Shown here: positions 11,930 to 24,135 of the stretch, piece by piece
Layout of the letters: every line of letters begins with the position of its first letter
How positions within the stretch are numbered: position 1 is the stretch's first letter
NCBI GenBank assembly: GCA_951804985.1
Contig: OX638132.1
Span: forward strand, 84,200,696 to 84,264,695
Direction: 5' to 3'
Length of the DNA: 64,000 bases
Origin: Dryomyza anilis
Taxonomy: Eukaryota > Arthropoda > Insecta > Diptera > Dryomyzidae
Position numbers and translations under genes: made by a program
Notes under the pieces: generated by a model
The model's database searches: none
What the model was told of the DNA's origin: nothing
The model's input: the letters and a program-made list of their open reading frames with translations, nothing else

Positions 11930-13520
11930 TTAGTTGAGTTATATCATTCACCAAAAATTTAATTCCTCGCATAATACCTTTCCGAGATATAGCTATCCCA
12001 AAACAATTCTGTCTACGGCAAGTCTTTCCCTTTATAGTTCTTTTCCGAGATAAATTTTCCCCATGAAAGACAATACTTTGCCGGTTAATTTTTCCCGAAA
12101 TAATATTTTCCACTAGCCAATTATTTTCACAATATGTCTTCCCCATATCATTAATTTTCGAGAACATTTTTTCACTTTACACAATACTTTGCCGAATGTT
12201 TTCCACAAATAAGACTATCCCCAAGTCATTTCTTTCCCGTAACAATATCGTCTCCGAAACAATTCCTTCCACGAAAAGTTTTTCTCCTAATATTTTATCT
12301 CGGGACAGTGTTTTCCCTCTACAAACGCGATACTTTGCGGGATAATTTCCACGAAAAAATGTTCCCGAGATCATTTTTTCCATGTCAAGTCATTCTCTTA
12401 ATAGTTCTTTTCCAAGATACTTTTTCCCCTTGAAAAACAATACTATGCAGGATATTTCATTCCCGAGACATTTCAGCACCGAAACAATATCTTCCCCCAG
12501 TCAATTCAAAAATTTAGCCGGATGATTTTCACGAAAAATACTTTTCTCGAGTTTTTTCTTTCCCATAACAATATCTTCTCCCTAACAATTCTTTCCACCA
12601 CAAGTCATTCCCCTATTATTTTTCTCGGGACAGTGCAAAAAAGGGTTCATCGAGATAGTTTTTTCCATGACAAATCTTTCCCGTACAATGTGTTCTCGAG
12701 ACAGTTTTTTCCTTGATAGACCCAATACTCTGCGGGATGATTTCCACGGATAATTCTTTCCTCGAGACCTATCTTCATCGAAACAATATTTTCCTTAAAA
12801 AAAATCTGTCCATGACAAAGTCATTTCCGTATTATTCTTTCTCGAGACAGTTCTGCGTTCTTCAGTTCAGAATTCTTTGCCGAATAATGTTCGAGAAAAA
12901 TCACCGACACAATATCTTCCCCAAGACAATGCTTTGCTCAACCAGTCTTTTTGGAGCCATTTTCCCCCCCTAACAGACACACAAACACTTTGCCGAATGA
13001 TATCCTTGAATAATTCTCTCCCGAAACATTTCTGCACTGAAATAATATCTGCCCGAGAAAATTATTTCCACAATAAGTCTTTCCGTTTGACAAAGACAAT
13101 ACTTTGCCTGATGATTTCCACGAATAATTCTTTCCAGAGATATTTCTTCACCGAAACAATATCTTCCTTGATTTTTTCACGACGTCTCCTTCCTGTATAA
13201 TTCATCTCAATAAAGTTTTTTATAGTATCAAGAACAATACTTTTCCGGATGATTTCCACGGAACATTTTTTCACCGACTCAATAACATCTCCGATACAAT
13301 TCATTCTGGTATATGTTGTTCCCGTATAATTCATTCTCGAGACTGTTTTTAATTTTAAAAACACAATACTTTGCCAAATATTATTTCCATGAATATTTCA
13401 TACTCGAAACAATTACTTTGCCTAGACATTTCTACCGAAACAATTCTTTTCAAGATAATTTTTATTTTGTGGAAGAATTGCAAACGGAAAATTATTTCTG
13501 GAATAACATAACTTTTGTAA
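11930..13520. repeat. Degenerate complex satellite, ~110-145-bp units
   Basis: Phrases recur throughout in the same order: CAATACTTTGCCGAATGA, then TTCCACGAATAATTCTTTCC, then CGAGACATTTCTTCACCG, then AAACAATATCTTCCC. The word AATACTTTGCC and its variants occur near 12072, 12183, 12329, 12440, 12723, 12867, 12988, 13097, 13234 and 13365, giving spacings of about 109-146 bp. Units themselves seem built from ~20-bp sub-motifs. Both strands show long open frames because the repeat lacks stops; none is a gene. Confidence 0.85.
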
Positions 13521-13678
13521 TGTTTACATTTTTTTTATCTAAAATTATTTAAATAAAATGATATGGTGCAAAAGAAAAGGTAAAATCCATATTTTTTATG
13601 CAATGGAGTTTTTGATGCCATATTATATTATTTAATTTGTGCTTTATTGTTATAAAAATCAACACAATCCAAAGTATA

Positions 13679-14025
13679 CATAGTAATCTTTACTATAACA
13701 TAGTAATTTTTACTATAACATAGTAATTTTTACTATAACATAGTAATTTTTACTATAACATAGTAATTTTTACTATAACATAGTAATTTTTACTATAACA
13801 TAGTAATTTTTACTATAACATAGTAATTTTTACTATAACATAGTAATTTTTACTATAACATAGTAAATTTTACTATACTATTAGTAAGTTTTACTATAAA
13901 CAGAGTCAATTTTATAATAACATAGTAAATTTTACTGTAACATAGTAGTTTGACTATAAACAGAGTCAATTTAACTACAACATAGTAAGTTTTACTACAA
14001 AAACATATTAAATTTTACTATGAAG
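13679..14025. repeat. 20-bp tandem satellite, near-perfect then decaying
   Basis: The unit ATAGTAATTTTTACTATAAC is repeated about nine times almost perfectly (13679-13865), then continues in diverged form to about 14025. The unit is itself nearly palindromic (TAGTA...TACTA). Its core resembles the 5' subterminal palindrome of the MITE family at 20804, a possible origin. Confidence 0.93.
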
Positions 14026-14086
14026 ATATTAAAAACTAAATTAAAAACCAATTCTAAATAGTATTTCTAACAAATTTTGAATTTTT

Positions 14087-14328
14087 CGGCCATGTTCCGA
14101 CTTTCGATCGAATTCCAATCGAATTTCATATAAAATATGTAAACAAACGGTTTTGAATTCGATGTCTCAGAACAAACATTTGTTCTTTCAATGAATTCAA
14201 TCCGTTTGCTTTGACTTCGACGATTTGAATTCGTTTCAAAAAAACATTTTTTTTATTGTGACATCGAATTTAAAACCGTTTGTTTACAAATTTTATATCA
14301 AATTCGATCGAAAACCGGAACATGGCCG
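14087..14328. mobile_element. Fold-back (palindromic) MITE
   Basis: The left arm 14087-14166 (starting CGGCCATGTTCCGACTTTCG, ending GAATTCGATGTC) is matched by an inverted right arm 14260-14328 (GACATCGAATTTAAAACCG...GAACATGGCCG). Arms differ by a ~11-bp insertion and scattered changes. The ~93-bp centre also contains short inverted words around CGTTTGC and CAAACATTTG. No target duplication is evident. Confidence 0.85.
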
Positions 14329-15703
14329 TTTAATTTATATTTTTAGAACATTTAAACTTGCAAAATTTAAAACTAAAATACCCAAAGTGCACTTAATGAA
14401 TTTTGCATCTAGACGCACCATATACTTCGTGACTTTTGTGCGGTATTAGCCGATTTGTTGCTGTTATTAGTATTGCTCATAACTGTTTCGAATTAAGTCG
14501 CTTAAACTTTATGCCTTTTTAGTTCTATTCTTTATTGTTTTTTTTTTTGGTATAGAGCTTTGAGTGATTTTTGCATAAGTCGGCAGGATATATAAAGTAG
14601 AAAAACATCACGTGCTGTCTGGGCGGGTTTTGTTCACACCTTAATTAAGAAAAATGCACATGTCAAAAATGTTGATTTATAAACAGTATTTTTAAGAAGT
14701 TATAAAACACAGACCGTCTTGACGTTCAATACTTAAACTGCAGGGTCCACCCTCTTCTCCACCCTACTTCCACCCCCTAGGCTTGATATGACAAACAAGC
14801 CCATTGAAGTTTGTAGGCGTTGCCATAATTTTCGCATGAGGCATGATTTTTGGCTATTTGAATAAAATTATGAGCGCTTCAGCAGTAGACACGAAATGTA
14901 CGTTATTATTTTAAAGTGAAACGGCAAAAAATTTAAATTAATTGTTGAATTTGAATTTTTTTTTTGTTTACTTTTTTTTTTTAATTTTTTTTTTTCATAT
15001 TTTCAATTTTTAAATTAAATTCTATTCTATACTATGTGTAATGCAGAAATATAAAAAAGCAGAACGTAACAATTGTGTCAAAAATGCCACAACAGTAAAA
15101 CATCCGAATCATAAAACAAATAAAAGTGAAAATCAAAAATTGTTTACATTACTCTGAAAAGTTTTTTACAATAACATGCAACACACGCGGCAACAACAGT
15201 GAGAGTATAAAAAAAGCCATATTAATTTCCACAACATTTGAAAAATGCGCTTTGAAATATTTGGCGGCCAAAAACAAATTGCGCTGCATTTTTACAAAGC
15301 ATTCTGAATAATTAACATAGCGCATACGTCACGTAGTTGTGGTCGTTCGACTGGTGACGATTTTTGTTTGTTCAACAACTGTGTAACGCTGTTGGTTGAC
15401 GGAGATTTTTTTAAAATTTTATATATATTTTTTTATTATTTTCTAACTAGATTTTTTTTAGTTTGTTTTTGAATTCTAATTAAATCGCTTGGAATGGAAT
15501 TGTTGATGAGCGAAAAATGTGTGGCGACACAATAAAATTTAAAATAGCGAGAAAAATATGAGCATTTCAAAAAAACTCTGATTTTGGTTTTGATATTGTG
15601 TGATTTAAATTTTTTTCATAACGTTATCTGTTTGTTTAGAAAACTTCTAAAGTACAACTAGGATGAAAAATATGTTATTATTTGTAATATAGATTTGTAT
15701 TAA
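14329..15703. other. Intronic DNA without recognisable features
   Basis: AT-rich sequence with homopolymer runs (for example T runs near 14960-15000). A short higher-GC stretch near 14740-14830 is unique. No exon with matching splice sites was found. Confidence 0.4.
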
Positions 15704-16170
15704 CTATCAGACAAAATTATGGTAAAATAAAAGTTAACTTTTAGTTATACTAAAAGTTAACTTTTAGTTATACTAAAAGATATAACTTTCAGTAATAATA
15801 AAAGATAACTTTTAGTTATACTAAAAGATAACTTTAGTGTATTAAAAAAACTTTTAGTTATACTAAAAGATATCTTTTAGTTATACTAAAAGATAACTTT
15901 TAGTTATACTAAAAGATAACTTTTAGGTATACTAAAAGATAACTTTTAGGTATACTAAAAGATAACTTTTAGGTATACTAAAAGATAACTTTTAGTTATA
16001 CTAAAAGATATCTTTCAGTTATACCAAAAAATATATCTCTTAGTATTAAAAAATAACTTTTTTAATTATCTTTTATACTAAAATATAACTAAATTTGTAT
16101 TACCTGTCAGACACAATTATGGTAAACTAAAAGTTGTCTTTTAGTTATACTAAGATAACTTTATGTTAAA
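15704..16170. repeat. 23-bp tandem array (CTTTTAGTTATACTAAAAG core) between duplicated flanks
   Basis: The unit AACTTTTAGTTATACTAAAA plus GAT repeats through about 15730-16080, many copies exact. The core is a near-perfect palindrome. The array is bordered on both sides by related sequence: CAGACAAAATTATGGTAAA at about 15709 and CAGACACAATTATGGTAAA at about 16108, each followed by a first repeat unit. Confidence 0.92.
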
Positions 16171-17439
16171 ACTTCAATGCTATTTAATACAAACTTGATT
16201 TAAAGTTTAACAAAACGAATCGACCACAAAAATGTCAAGTGTGTGGAAACCAACAAAAATTGCATTTCAATGAAATTTACATGAGACGCATTTAAGCCGG
16301 TGCTTAGCTTAAGGCCTATTCAAGCAGTTAACACACAGCTACACCAAGTGCCAATGAAGTGTGTTGCATGTGTTGCTTATTTAAGCTGGCTAAAACGTGC
16401 TGGGGAGCCAAGTAGCAGGAGCAGCAGCAACAGCAGTAGAAGCTGCAGTAGGTCTGATGAATCGCTTACGTGTGGCAACACTAGTCAGGCTTAATTGTCA
16501 GAGCATGTCGTTTAAATATTTACGCACCAACAACAGAATCACACAAGCGCACCGACCAGCAACATCATTATCACCAACATCAGCCACTCTGCCTTTGCCT
16601 GCTGCACCGCAGCAACAGTTGCTGGTTGCTTTTACGGTTGCTGTTCCTGTTGCTGTTGCTGTTTCTTTGTCTGTGGCTGCTGCGCAAATTGAAAAACAAG
16701 AAAAGTGGACAAAAGTGTTACTGCATGTTTGTTTAGAAACAAAGAGCCAGCGTCATGCACTGCTCAGTCTTCTGCTTCTTATGTTGTTCGCTGAGCAGAG
16801 TACAGAGTCAACTAAGTGATGCAGCAATGAAGCGTTAAATAGCTGCATTCAACTGGCTGGCATCACTGGCTCAAAGTGTTTGGTGCATCATGATGGGCCA
16901 CTGCACCGCACCCTTTGTTCTTGTTGCTGTTCCTTTGCAGCCACATTGTGCGGTAGTCGATGTATGTTTTGTCTTATGTCTGTCCATCTGTCTGTAAATC
17001 GTTTCGTCTGTGTTGTAGGGTCGGTGATCATTTCCTGCCTCATTGGTCATGGCAATAAAGCTGCCTTTTGTGCAGCTGACACAGTGGTTGTTGTTCTTGT
17101 TGCTGCTCCTGCTGCTGATGTTGTTGACAACTATTTGTCAAAAGCGGAAACCGGATGTATGTAGTGCGACAGTAGTCGAGGCGTCCGTTGGTAAATGTTT
17201 GATGATAATGATGATGTTCACACGTTGAGGTTGAAGTTAAATTTGGCGAAGAATAAAGAAGAATAGTTTTAGGCAACACCAACGATTGTAATGTAAATGC
17301 CAAAGTTGGCTAAAATTAGAGTATAGTGAAAAAATAAAATGTGCAATCAATCGATTTAAAAAAATCACGAATTTAAAACATTAACTTTTAATCAAAATGG
17401 AAATGGAAAAATAAAAATTAGACATTTTGTTAAAGTTCT
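16171..17439. other. Unique intronic DNA of moderate GC
   Basis: Non-repetitive, GC higher than surroundings, with GCAGCAACAG-type and GTTGCTGTT-type simple repeats on both strands. Open frames of 60-140 codons here are driven by these repeats and lack splice context. No gene is called; intronic regulatory DNA is possible. Confidence 0.4.
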
Positions 17440-19240
17440 TGCATTATTTGCAGGAACAGAAACGAGCCATTCCGTCATTCCTTTGCAAGACCTATCCTGC
17501 AAAAACAATATGAACCTTGTAACAAATCCGCAATTTTAGGACAAACAAGATCGAACTTCTGATGCAAGATTAATACCTACTTTGCAAAAACCAAGACAAA
17601 CCTTGCATAAAAAGTACAGATTTTGTCAAAACTTCAGATGAAAGAACAAGACTAACCTTGCAACAAATGTGCATTATTTGTAAGAAACAGAACTGGATTT
17701 ACTTTCCAATGTAAGCACCAGGCACACTCTACAAGAACAAGATGAAAGCCAACACCATTCTTATAAAAATTCGTAGTTTTTGCCAGAATATCGACCGTCC
17801 GATGCAAGAACAACATCATTACCTTTGCAAAATATGTGCATTTTTTTCAAGAACATTAACTTGATCGACCTCCCAATGCAAGAACAGAGTATACTCTTAT
17901 CAACAATAACCTTGCAAGATATGCACAAGACCAAGGTCGACTTACAACGCAACAATAAGATATACACTCAAAATAAATAGTCCGTAACAGTAGCAAAAAA
18001 GGTTGCCAAAATAGCAAAAATGTTTGCTGAAAAGAGGAAAGCGCCGAATTCTGCTGAAACAGCAAATGACAGTTGCTGTTTCAGTGAACTTTTTTTATGC
18101 TATTAGAGCAGACAATTTTAGCTGTTTAAACAATTTTTTTTTGCTGTTAACTCCAATTTATAAAAAAAGAAAATAAAAATATATATTTTTTTGTATTTTA
18201 TTATTTTGTTTATTTTTTTAGATGTACTTTTTTCCTTTTTTATTTTTATACTATTATTTTTTTATTATATTTATTTTATTTATTTTTATTTATCTTATTT
18301 TTTATTTTACCTTTATTTCACTTTTGCATGCATGCATTATTACTACGTAGAAGAAATATCTCATTTAAATAAACATGTTATCGAATAAGAGTCTGCGAAT
18401 TATAGACACATTTAGCTGCAGCGTCTCGTGACTATGGCGCCATCTAGTGCAGGTTAGCTACACTAGCGATATGCACTTCCGAGACACTAGCACGATCTTG
18501 AGCACTAGCAGAACTAAGATTCCCAGCAAACAGTTCGCTATTGTAAAAAGTATGCTGTAAATGCAATTTAAAGTTTGCTAAAATTTAGCAGTCAGAATTT
18601 GCTATTAATAGCAGACTTTTTATTTTGAGTGTACTCTGCAAGAACAAGAAAGAAAGAAATGCGCTACTTTTGTCAGAACAATAGCTAGATAAACCTTCCA
18701 AAGCAAGAACAATAAATAAAACAACAAGAGCAAAAACTTGATGAAACTTATAAGATATGCGCAGTTTAGATCTAGATCGATCTTCCAATGCAAGAACAAG
18801 ATATACTCTGCAAGAATAAGAGCAAAAACTGGGCGATGCTTGAAAGAAATGCTCCGTTTTTCCGGAAAAAGAACTAGATTGACCTACCAATGCAAGAACA
18901 AGACATACTCTGTAAAAACAGGAGCAATATCAACAAAACCCTTGCAAGATATGCATAGTTTTTGTCATAACAAGATCAAGATCGACTTTCCAACGCAACA
19001 ATAAGACATACTCTGCAAGAACAAGAGCAAGAACTATACCAGCCTTGTAAGAAATGAGCAGTTTCTGCCGGAGAAAGAACTAGATCGACTTTCCAATACA
19101 AGAACAAGACATACTCTGCAAGAACAAGAGGAAAATTAAGATTATTCTTGTAAAAATGAGCAGTTTTTGTCAAAAGAAGAACAAAATCGACCTTCCGTCG
19201 CAAGAACAGGACCTACTTTGCAAAAACCAGCCAATTTTTG
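17440..19240. repeat. ~102-bp degenerate satellite interrupted by a MITE
   Basis: Phrases CCAATGCAAGAACAAGACAT, ACTCTGCAAGAACAAGAGCA, and TTGCAAGAAATGCGCAG recur. Consecutive starts near 18785, 18886, 18988 and 19089 give a period of ~102 bp. The array occupies 17440-17962 and 18634-19240, with the TA-flanked MITE 17965-18631 inserted between. Frames within are shadows of the repeat. Confidence 0.85.
17965..18631. mobile_element. TA-flanked MITE with CACTCAAAATAAA termini (667 bp)
   Basis: The left end CACTCAAAATAAATAGTC and right end GACTTTTTATTTTGAGTG are inverted copies differing at one base. TA lies on both sides (17963-17964 and 18632-18633). It has no transposase. Its interior has GCTGAAA/AGCAAA words near both ends and an AT-rich middle. 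It sits inside the 102-bp satellite. A truncated relative lies at 32165. Confidence 0.88.
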
Positions 19241-19376
19241 TTCCATCATAATTCAATGTTGCTGAGTACAGTGTTGCGCAAACAATGTTAAGAAAAAATT
19301 ATATGTATAAATATAGTAAAAAAAAATAAAGTAAAAAAAAATAAGTAAAAAAAAAATAATAATATCATTACAATTA

Positions 19377-20160
19377 ATTATACCCTACACCTATGAGGTA
19401 CAGGGTATATTAACTTTGTGCATATATTGTAACGCCCCTTAGGAGGCGTGTCCGGTATGAAAAAGTATATATATTCTTGATCAGCATCACTACCCGAGTC
19501 CGTTTAGCCATGTCCGTCTGTCTGTCTGTCCGTCTTGCTGTCTTGCTGTCTTGCTGTCCGAATACAGAATAACTTGAGAAATACTGATCAGAATACGATG
19601 AAATTTCGTCTCAATATATTTTAGCCAAAAGTAGGAACTGAGTTTGAAAATGAGCCAAATCGGTCAACGGAAACGCCCACCTCCCATACAAGTCACTTTT
19701 ATATAACTCTTTCGGAACTAATAACTCGAAAAGTATTCAAGGTATAGTTATAAACTTGAAAAAGTATTGTTAGAATTCACCTAAAAATATGTGGTACAAA
19801 AATGGGCGTGATCCGCCCACTTTTTTTTTCATTATTTCCCGGGTTTTCATAGTGGAAATTTGATCCGTAAATTATTAAAATCAAATCTATGAAATATTAG
19901 CCTTTCAAAATTTTAAATATAGGCGTGGTCCACCCAATTACATTTTTCAAATTTATTTTTTTAAGTTTTTTATACTTTATATAATTTTTTTAATTTATGG
20001 GGATATAAGACGCAAATTTGTGATATATGAATAATATTCTGAGGGTTAATATCCCCACCAAAGGTGTAGGGTATTCCATAGTCGCGCCCGACCGACTATA
20101 AAAATCCGCCCCATGTGACCGAAATTACCCATGTGACCTAACTTTCCCAACTCGTTTTAA
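19377..20160 (+). mobile_element. mini-me/INE-like non-autonomous element with GTCT microsatellite (copy A)
   Basis: It starts TACCCTACACCTATGAGGTA, carries GGAGGCGTGTCCGGTATG, a TATATATTCTTGATCAGCAT core, and a (GTCT)n tract at 19522-19560. Near the 3' end it has CCAAAGGTGTAGGGTATTCC and CATGTGACCTAACTTTCCC. The start and the near-end motif are inverted relatives (ACCCTACACCT / AGGTGTAGGGT). The shape (conserved core, TA and GTCY tracts) matches the dipteran mini-me elements, considered rolling-circle-related. It has no protein. Confidence 0.8.
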
Positions 20161-20443
20161 ATTGTTTCATCGCCGATACGACATTTAATTGTATTGATTA
20201 AATATTTAATTATTTTAATTAATAATTTAATGGAACAAAAATTAAAGGAAATTAACACAACCGATGAAAAAAAAAAGTTCATATTTGTCATTTGTATATT
20301 TATTTATTTTTATTTATTTATTTTTTATGATTATACATATTGCATAATTTTATCTATATTTTTATTTCATATTTTATTTTATATTACTAAGCTTTTTGTT
20401 CGAAGTTTAAACCACGTTCAGGTCACCAATATAGCTATATATA

Positions 20444-21481
20444 CCCAGCAGGAAATGTCCGCAATGATTCCTCAACGATTCCTCTATGTCAGGTCAGAAG
20501 CATCGATGACCGATAGCATTTTCGCCCTGCAAAGCATTGATGACATGTTCATACAAATGTCCACTAATTCCTGCATGATTTAGCATTAACGTTTTCATGC
20601 ACGCTTTTCATCAATGAAGTTACAAATGATTGTCGTACATATTTTTTTTTTTTTTTTTTGTAAAAAAATATATTTTTTTTATTATTTTATTTATTTTTGA
20701 ATTTATATTTTTTAAATTATATTTTTTACTTATCTTATTTTATATATTTTATTTTTTTCAATTTAATTATTTTCTTCTGTTCTCGGTTGGAATGGAATGT
20801 ATACACCCAGACAAAATACTATATAAATAATAGTTTTTTACTATTAAAAATATTCAATAGGATAATTTATTATTTTAATCGGAAAATACCATTAAATTCT
20901 AGAAAATACCATGATATTGCCATTGAGTTTATATGAAAATTTCTATTTTTTGTATACTATTAAATCAAGAATTGTCCTATTGACCAATTTTAATGGGATT
21001 TGAGGGAATTTTTTTCTGGGTGTACTTGCTAATGTCAATAACGTACTTCACTAACGGCCATCGTCTATCAACATTACTATTGTTTAATATCTCGCTTTTA
21101 TAAAAATTGGTCCCTCAATTTGTGCCTATGAATTATATGTCAGGGTGACATCGAACGAAAATTTTCAGTTTTACACGTAAATGCTGCCCCTAGACGTATG
21201 TTGTATGCATTTCACATTGCATTTCATAACGTAAATGCTGAATATATTTATGAGCATGTGACGATGGTTAATTTTCATTAATGACTTCGTCAATACCATT
21301 TCATCAATGATAGATTTTAACAATGTCATTGATATATGTATATATGATATATGGTGTATGACGTATTTAATGCAATGTCATTTATGAAATTGTTGTAGAC
21401 ATATTCATCAATGACAAATTTTCTAATGTACTCAATTCATCATTGATAACCTTGTCGTCAATGAGGCCATTTCCTGCTGGG
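20444..21481. mobile_element. TA-flanked MITE with CCCAGCAGGAAATG termini (1038 bp), containing a nested MITE
   Basis: The left end CCCAGCAGGAAATG is exactly inverted at the right (CATTTCCTGCTGGG), with TA on both sides (20442-20443, 21482-21483). The interior has repeated TCATCAATGA-like words and AT-rich tracts, and hosts a second MITE (20804-21022). No transposase is present. Its target duplication and exact ends imply cut-and-paste mobilisation by an enzyme encoded elsewhere. Confidence 0.9.
20804..21022. mobile_element. TA-flanked MITE with CACCCAGA termini (219 bp), copy 1
   Basis: The left end CACCCAGACAAAATACTATA and right end ATTTTTTTCTGGGTG are inverted, and TA lies on both sides (20802-20803, 21023-21024). 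It is nested in the 1038-bp MITE. It is closely similar to 62206-62426 over its full length. The interior includes an ATAGTTTTTTACTAT palindrome and the ATTCAATAGGATAA motif. Confidence 0.92.
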
Positions 21482-21483
21482 TA

Positions 21484-23079
21484 ATGAATTGAAATTGTTA
21501 ACACAAATAAAAGAGGAAAATATCAAAGACATGATATACGCACGATGTACGGAAAAACAAACGAAATAATGTAAAATTAGATTGGTACAACAGTACCTGT
21601 AATACCGTGTAGTAAACTTAAAACTGTGTACGGCTGTAAAACTGTGTTGTGCCTCTAAAACTGTCAGTTGTGTATAGCATATGCATATATTTAAGCATAT
21701 ACACCAACCCAGATAGTGTTTAATTTATATTATTAAGTAATTCGTAAATCCAATTAATTATATAAATAAAACTAACTATTTTGTATCAATTAATCTCAAA
21801 TGCTATATTTATGTTCAATATTATTTTTTCTATGTGCACAGTAAAATCGCACAACAGCTGATAATAAAAACAACAGCTATACTACTTTCTTCTGTAAGCC
21901 TTCAAATCAGCTGCCAACCCAATTTTCACACCACACACAAAACATGCAGCAACAATCAAAAGCAATAAGGACAGCAACAATAATAACTGGAGCAGCAGCA
22001 ACAATGTCTCATACACACACCACACACCATACAAACGCACAAAGCAATTGGCAACCGAATCCATTTTAAATTGTGGCCAACATTTTAGGCCGAAACAAAA
22101 GCCAATGCAACGTGGTTTATTGTCGTTTTTACACCAAGCAATAGTAGCAGCAGTAACATCATGGAAAAGTATTGCCAACACTGCACAGAAACTGAACTCA
22201 CACACAGATAGAGACTCACTCACGCACGCACGCACGACATTTGTTTTAAGTGCTCATGTCTCTATCACAGTACACTATGTTGTCTGTTCTGTTCTGTCCT
22301 GTCCAAGGATATCCATCCGCTGAGGCTGTGATTTCTGTCTGCTTTTGTTTATTTTTATTTATTTTTTTCTATTCTTCATTTGTTGCTTGTCGTTGTCGTT
22401 GCCGTTTGTGTCAGCCAAAACTTGTTGATATTGGTTTTCGAACTGTGAACCATCTCTATCCATTCAATCTACAACCAAACCAATCCCAAACATATATCCA
22501 CCGACGTTACCCACCGACAAACCGACTATGAATTACAAATTCCAATTACATTTGCTACTTTTTCTACTAGTTGTGCTCTGGCAACATGAAATGTTGTTGC
22601 TCCGCTTCTTCTTCTTCTTCGTCTACTTTTCTTGTTTGTAAATGACAAACGATTTAATATTCATTCCGAGCAATGAAGTGCCTACCGTCCAAACAAATTA
22701 GTTCATATATCGAACGTGTTTCCGTTCGACTATATTTTAATATGTCCTGCAATGCAAACGTAGTTGGGTCAATTTTTCAATTTAAAATTATGACGCCATA
22801 TTGTTGCCACGTTTGCAAATGACCCATCGTCGGTCATTTTATGTTTGTCCCTCTTTATTGGCTCTTCCATTGTAAGTGCTTCTTATATCATTTCATGGTC
22901 TTGGTCATCGCTAAAATTTGCATCGGCTCGTTCGATGATGCAAATTGTTCGGACCACCAATAGAAATTCCTTGAAGTTGTGCATAGAAAAATCTAGTCTT
23001 CGTAGAAATATGCAGACTTTTTTGTGAATATCCCATAGGTAGATTTATAGATTTTTATATCGTAGACTATGAGTGAAAG
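21484..23079. other. Intronic DNA, in part unique and higher GC
   Basis: The stretch 21860-22640 is unique with GC above background and CAACAA/GTTGTT-type repeats. Frames on both strands overlap these repeats without splice support. The stretch 22640-23079 is unremarkable AT-rich sequence. Confidence 0.4.
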
Positions 23080-23405
23080 GGTATTCAGTTTGATACGCCG
23101 TTTGTAAAATACAGCAAAAGGCGGATCCGGTATGGTTCAACCAATTTAGCCGTATGTCCATCTTTCGGTCTCTCAAAATGTCTGTCAATTTTTCTGTTGA
23201 AATCACGATTACTGGAAAACAAGAATAGCTAGATCAATGAAACTTCAAATTTAGATTACTTAATTTGTGCTATTTGATACTAAAAATGAGAAATCGGTCG
23301 ATTGTGACCGGCTTAGTACGACTATAATTCTCTCTAACACCAACTATTAAAATTTCCCCACTTCAAAACTTTCCATGTGACCTAACCTTCCTTTCTGATT
23401 CTGAC
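23080..23405 (+). mobile_element. Degenerate mini-me/INE-like fragment
   Basis: Weak matches occur to copy A in the same order: GCGGATCCGGTATGG, a CCAATTTAGCCGTATGTCCA stretch, and TTCCATGTGACCTAACCTTCC near the end. The GTCT tract has decayed. It is an old, partly deleted copy. Confidence 0.6.
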
Positions 23406-23984
23406 CAAAGTTATGACAAGTCAAACACAAAGTTAAAGACCAAAATATGAAGAAAACACACAAGAAATTCCATATATTTGTTTTACATAATAAACCAAAA
23501 CTTGAGACAATCTGAAAAAACTGAGTATGAGGTAATGATTGGAATCTTGTGTCCATCGCAAAATCATATTTAGATAATTTTGTTTGTTGTGCTGTGTAAT
23601 AATTTTTTTTTAGCTAAATTTTTTAATATTTAGTAAACATTTTGAGTTCCAGATGACTAAATCCCTCTACATTCTATAATATACAGAAATAAACCGTATT
23701 GATTTAGACATTTTTGGATATCTAAAATCTCCAAATTCCCAAATACCATTTATGCACATAACTTTCAAAATTACCAAAACAGTTTTTTCAAGATATTGAC
23801 ATTTTTGGATTTTCGAAAAGTTCAAATTTTTGTAGTTTTTGAAGATTTTTACTTTTAGAGATTGAAGATGTTATTCGTAGGGTGTCAATATATTTCCTTC
23901 AATGTGCTGTTTTGATTCCCGAGAAAAGTAGGAGATAATGAACTTTTTATAGATTGTGGGTTTCACACATTAATGTGCTGTAAT

Positions 23985-24135
23985 GTTTCCAGTTGTGATT
24001 TTGAAATTTTAGGGATTTGGAAATTTTGGAGATTTTGAAATTTTGGAGATTTTGAAATTTTGGAGATTTTGAAATTTTGGAGATTTTGAAATTTTGGAGA
24101 TTTTGAAATTTTGGAGATTTTAAAATTTTGGAGAC
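23985..24135. repeat. 16-bp tandem array
   Basis: The unit TTTTGAAATTTTGGAGA is repeated about eight times. The minus-strand open frame over it (Ser/Lys/Ile/Gln-rich) is an artefact of the repeat. Confidence 0.9.

Noticed and set aside
11919..13364. Series of 60-107-codon frames on both strands
   Set aside because: All lie in a degenerate satellite that lacks stops by composition.
16300..17303. Frames up to 140 codons in unique DNA
   Set aside because: Driven by GTTGCTGTT and CAGCAACAG repeats, both strands open in parallel, no splice sites in phase.
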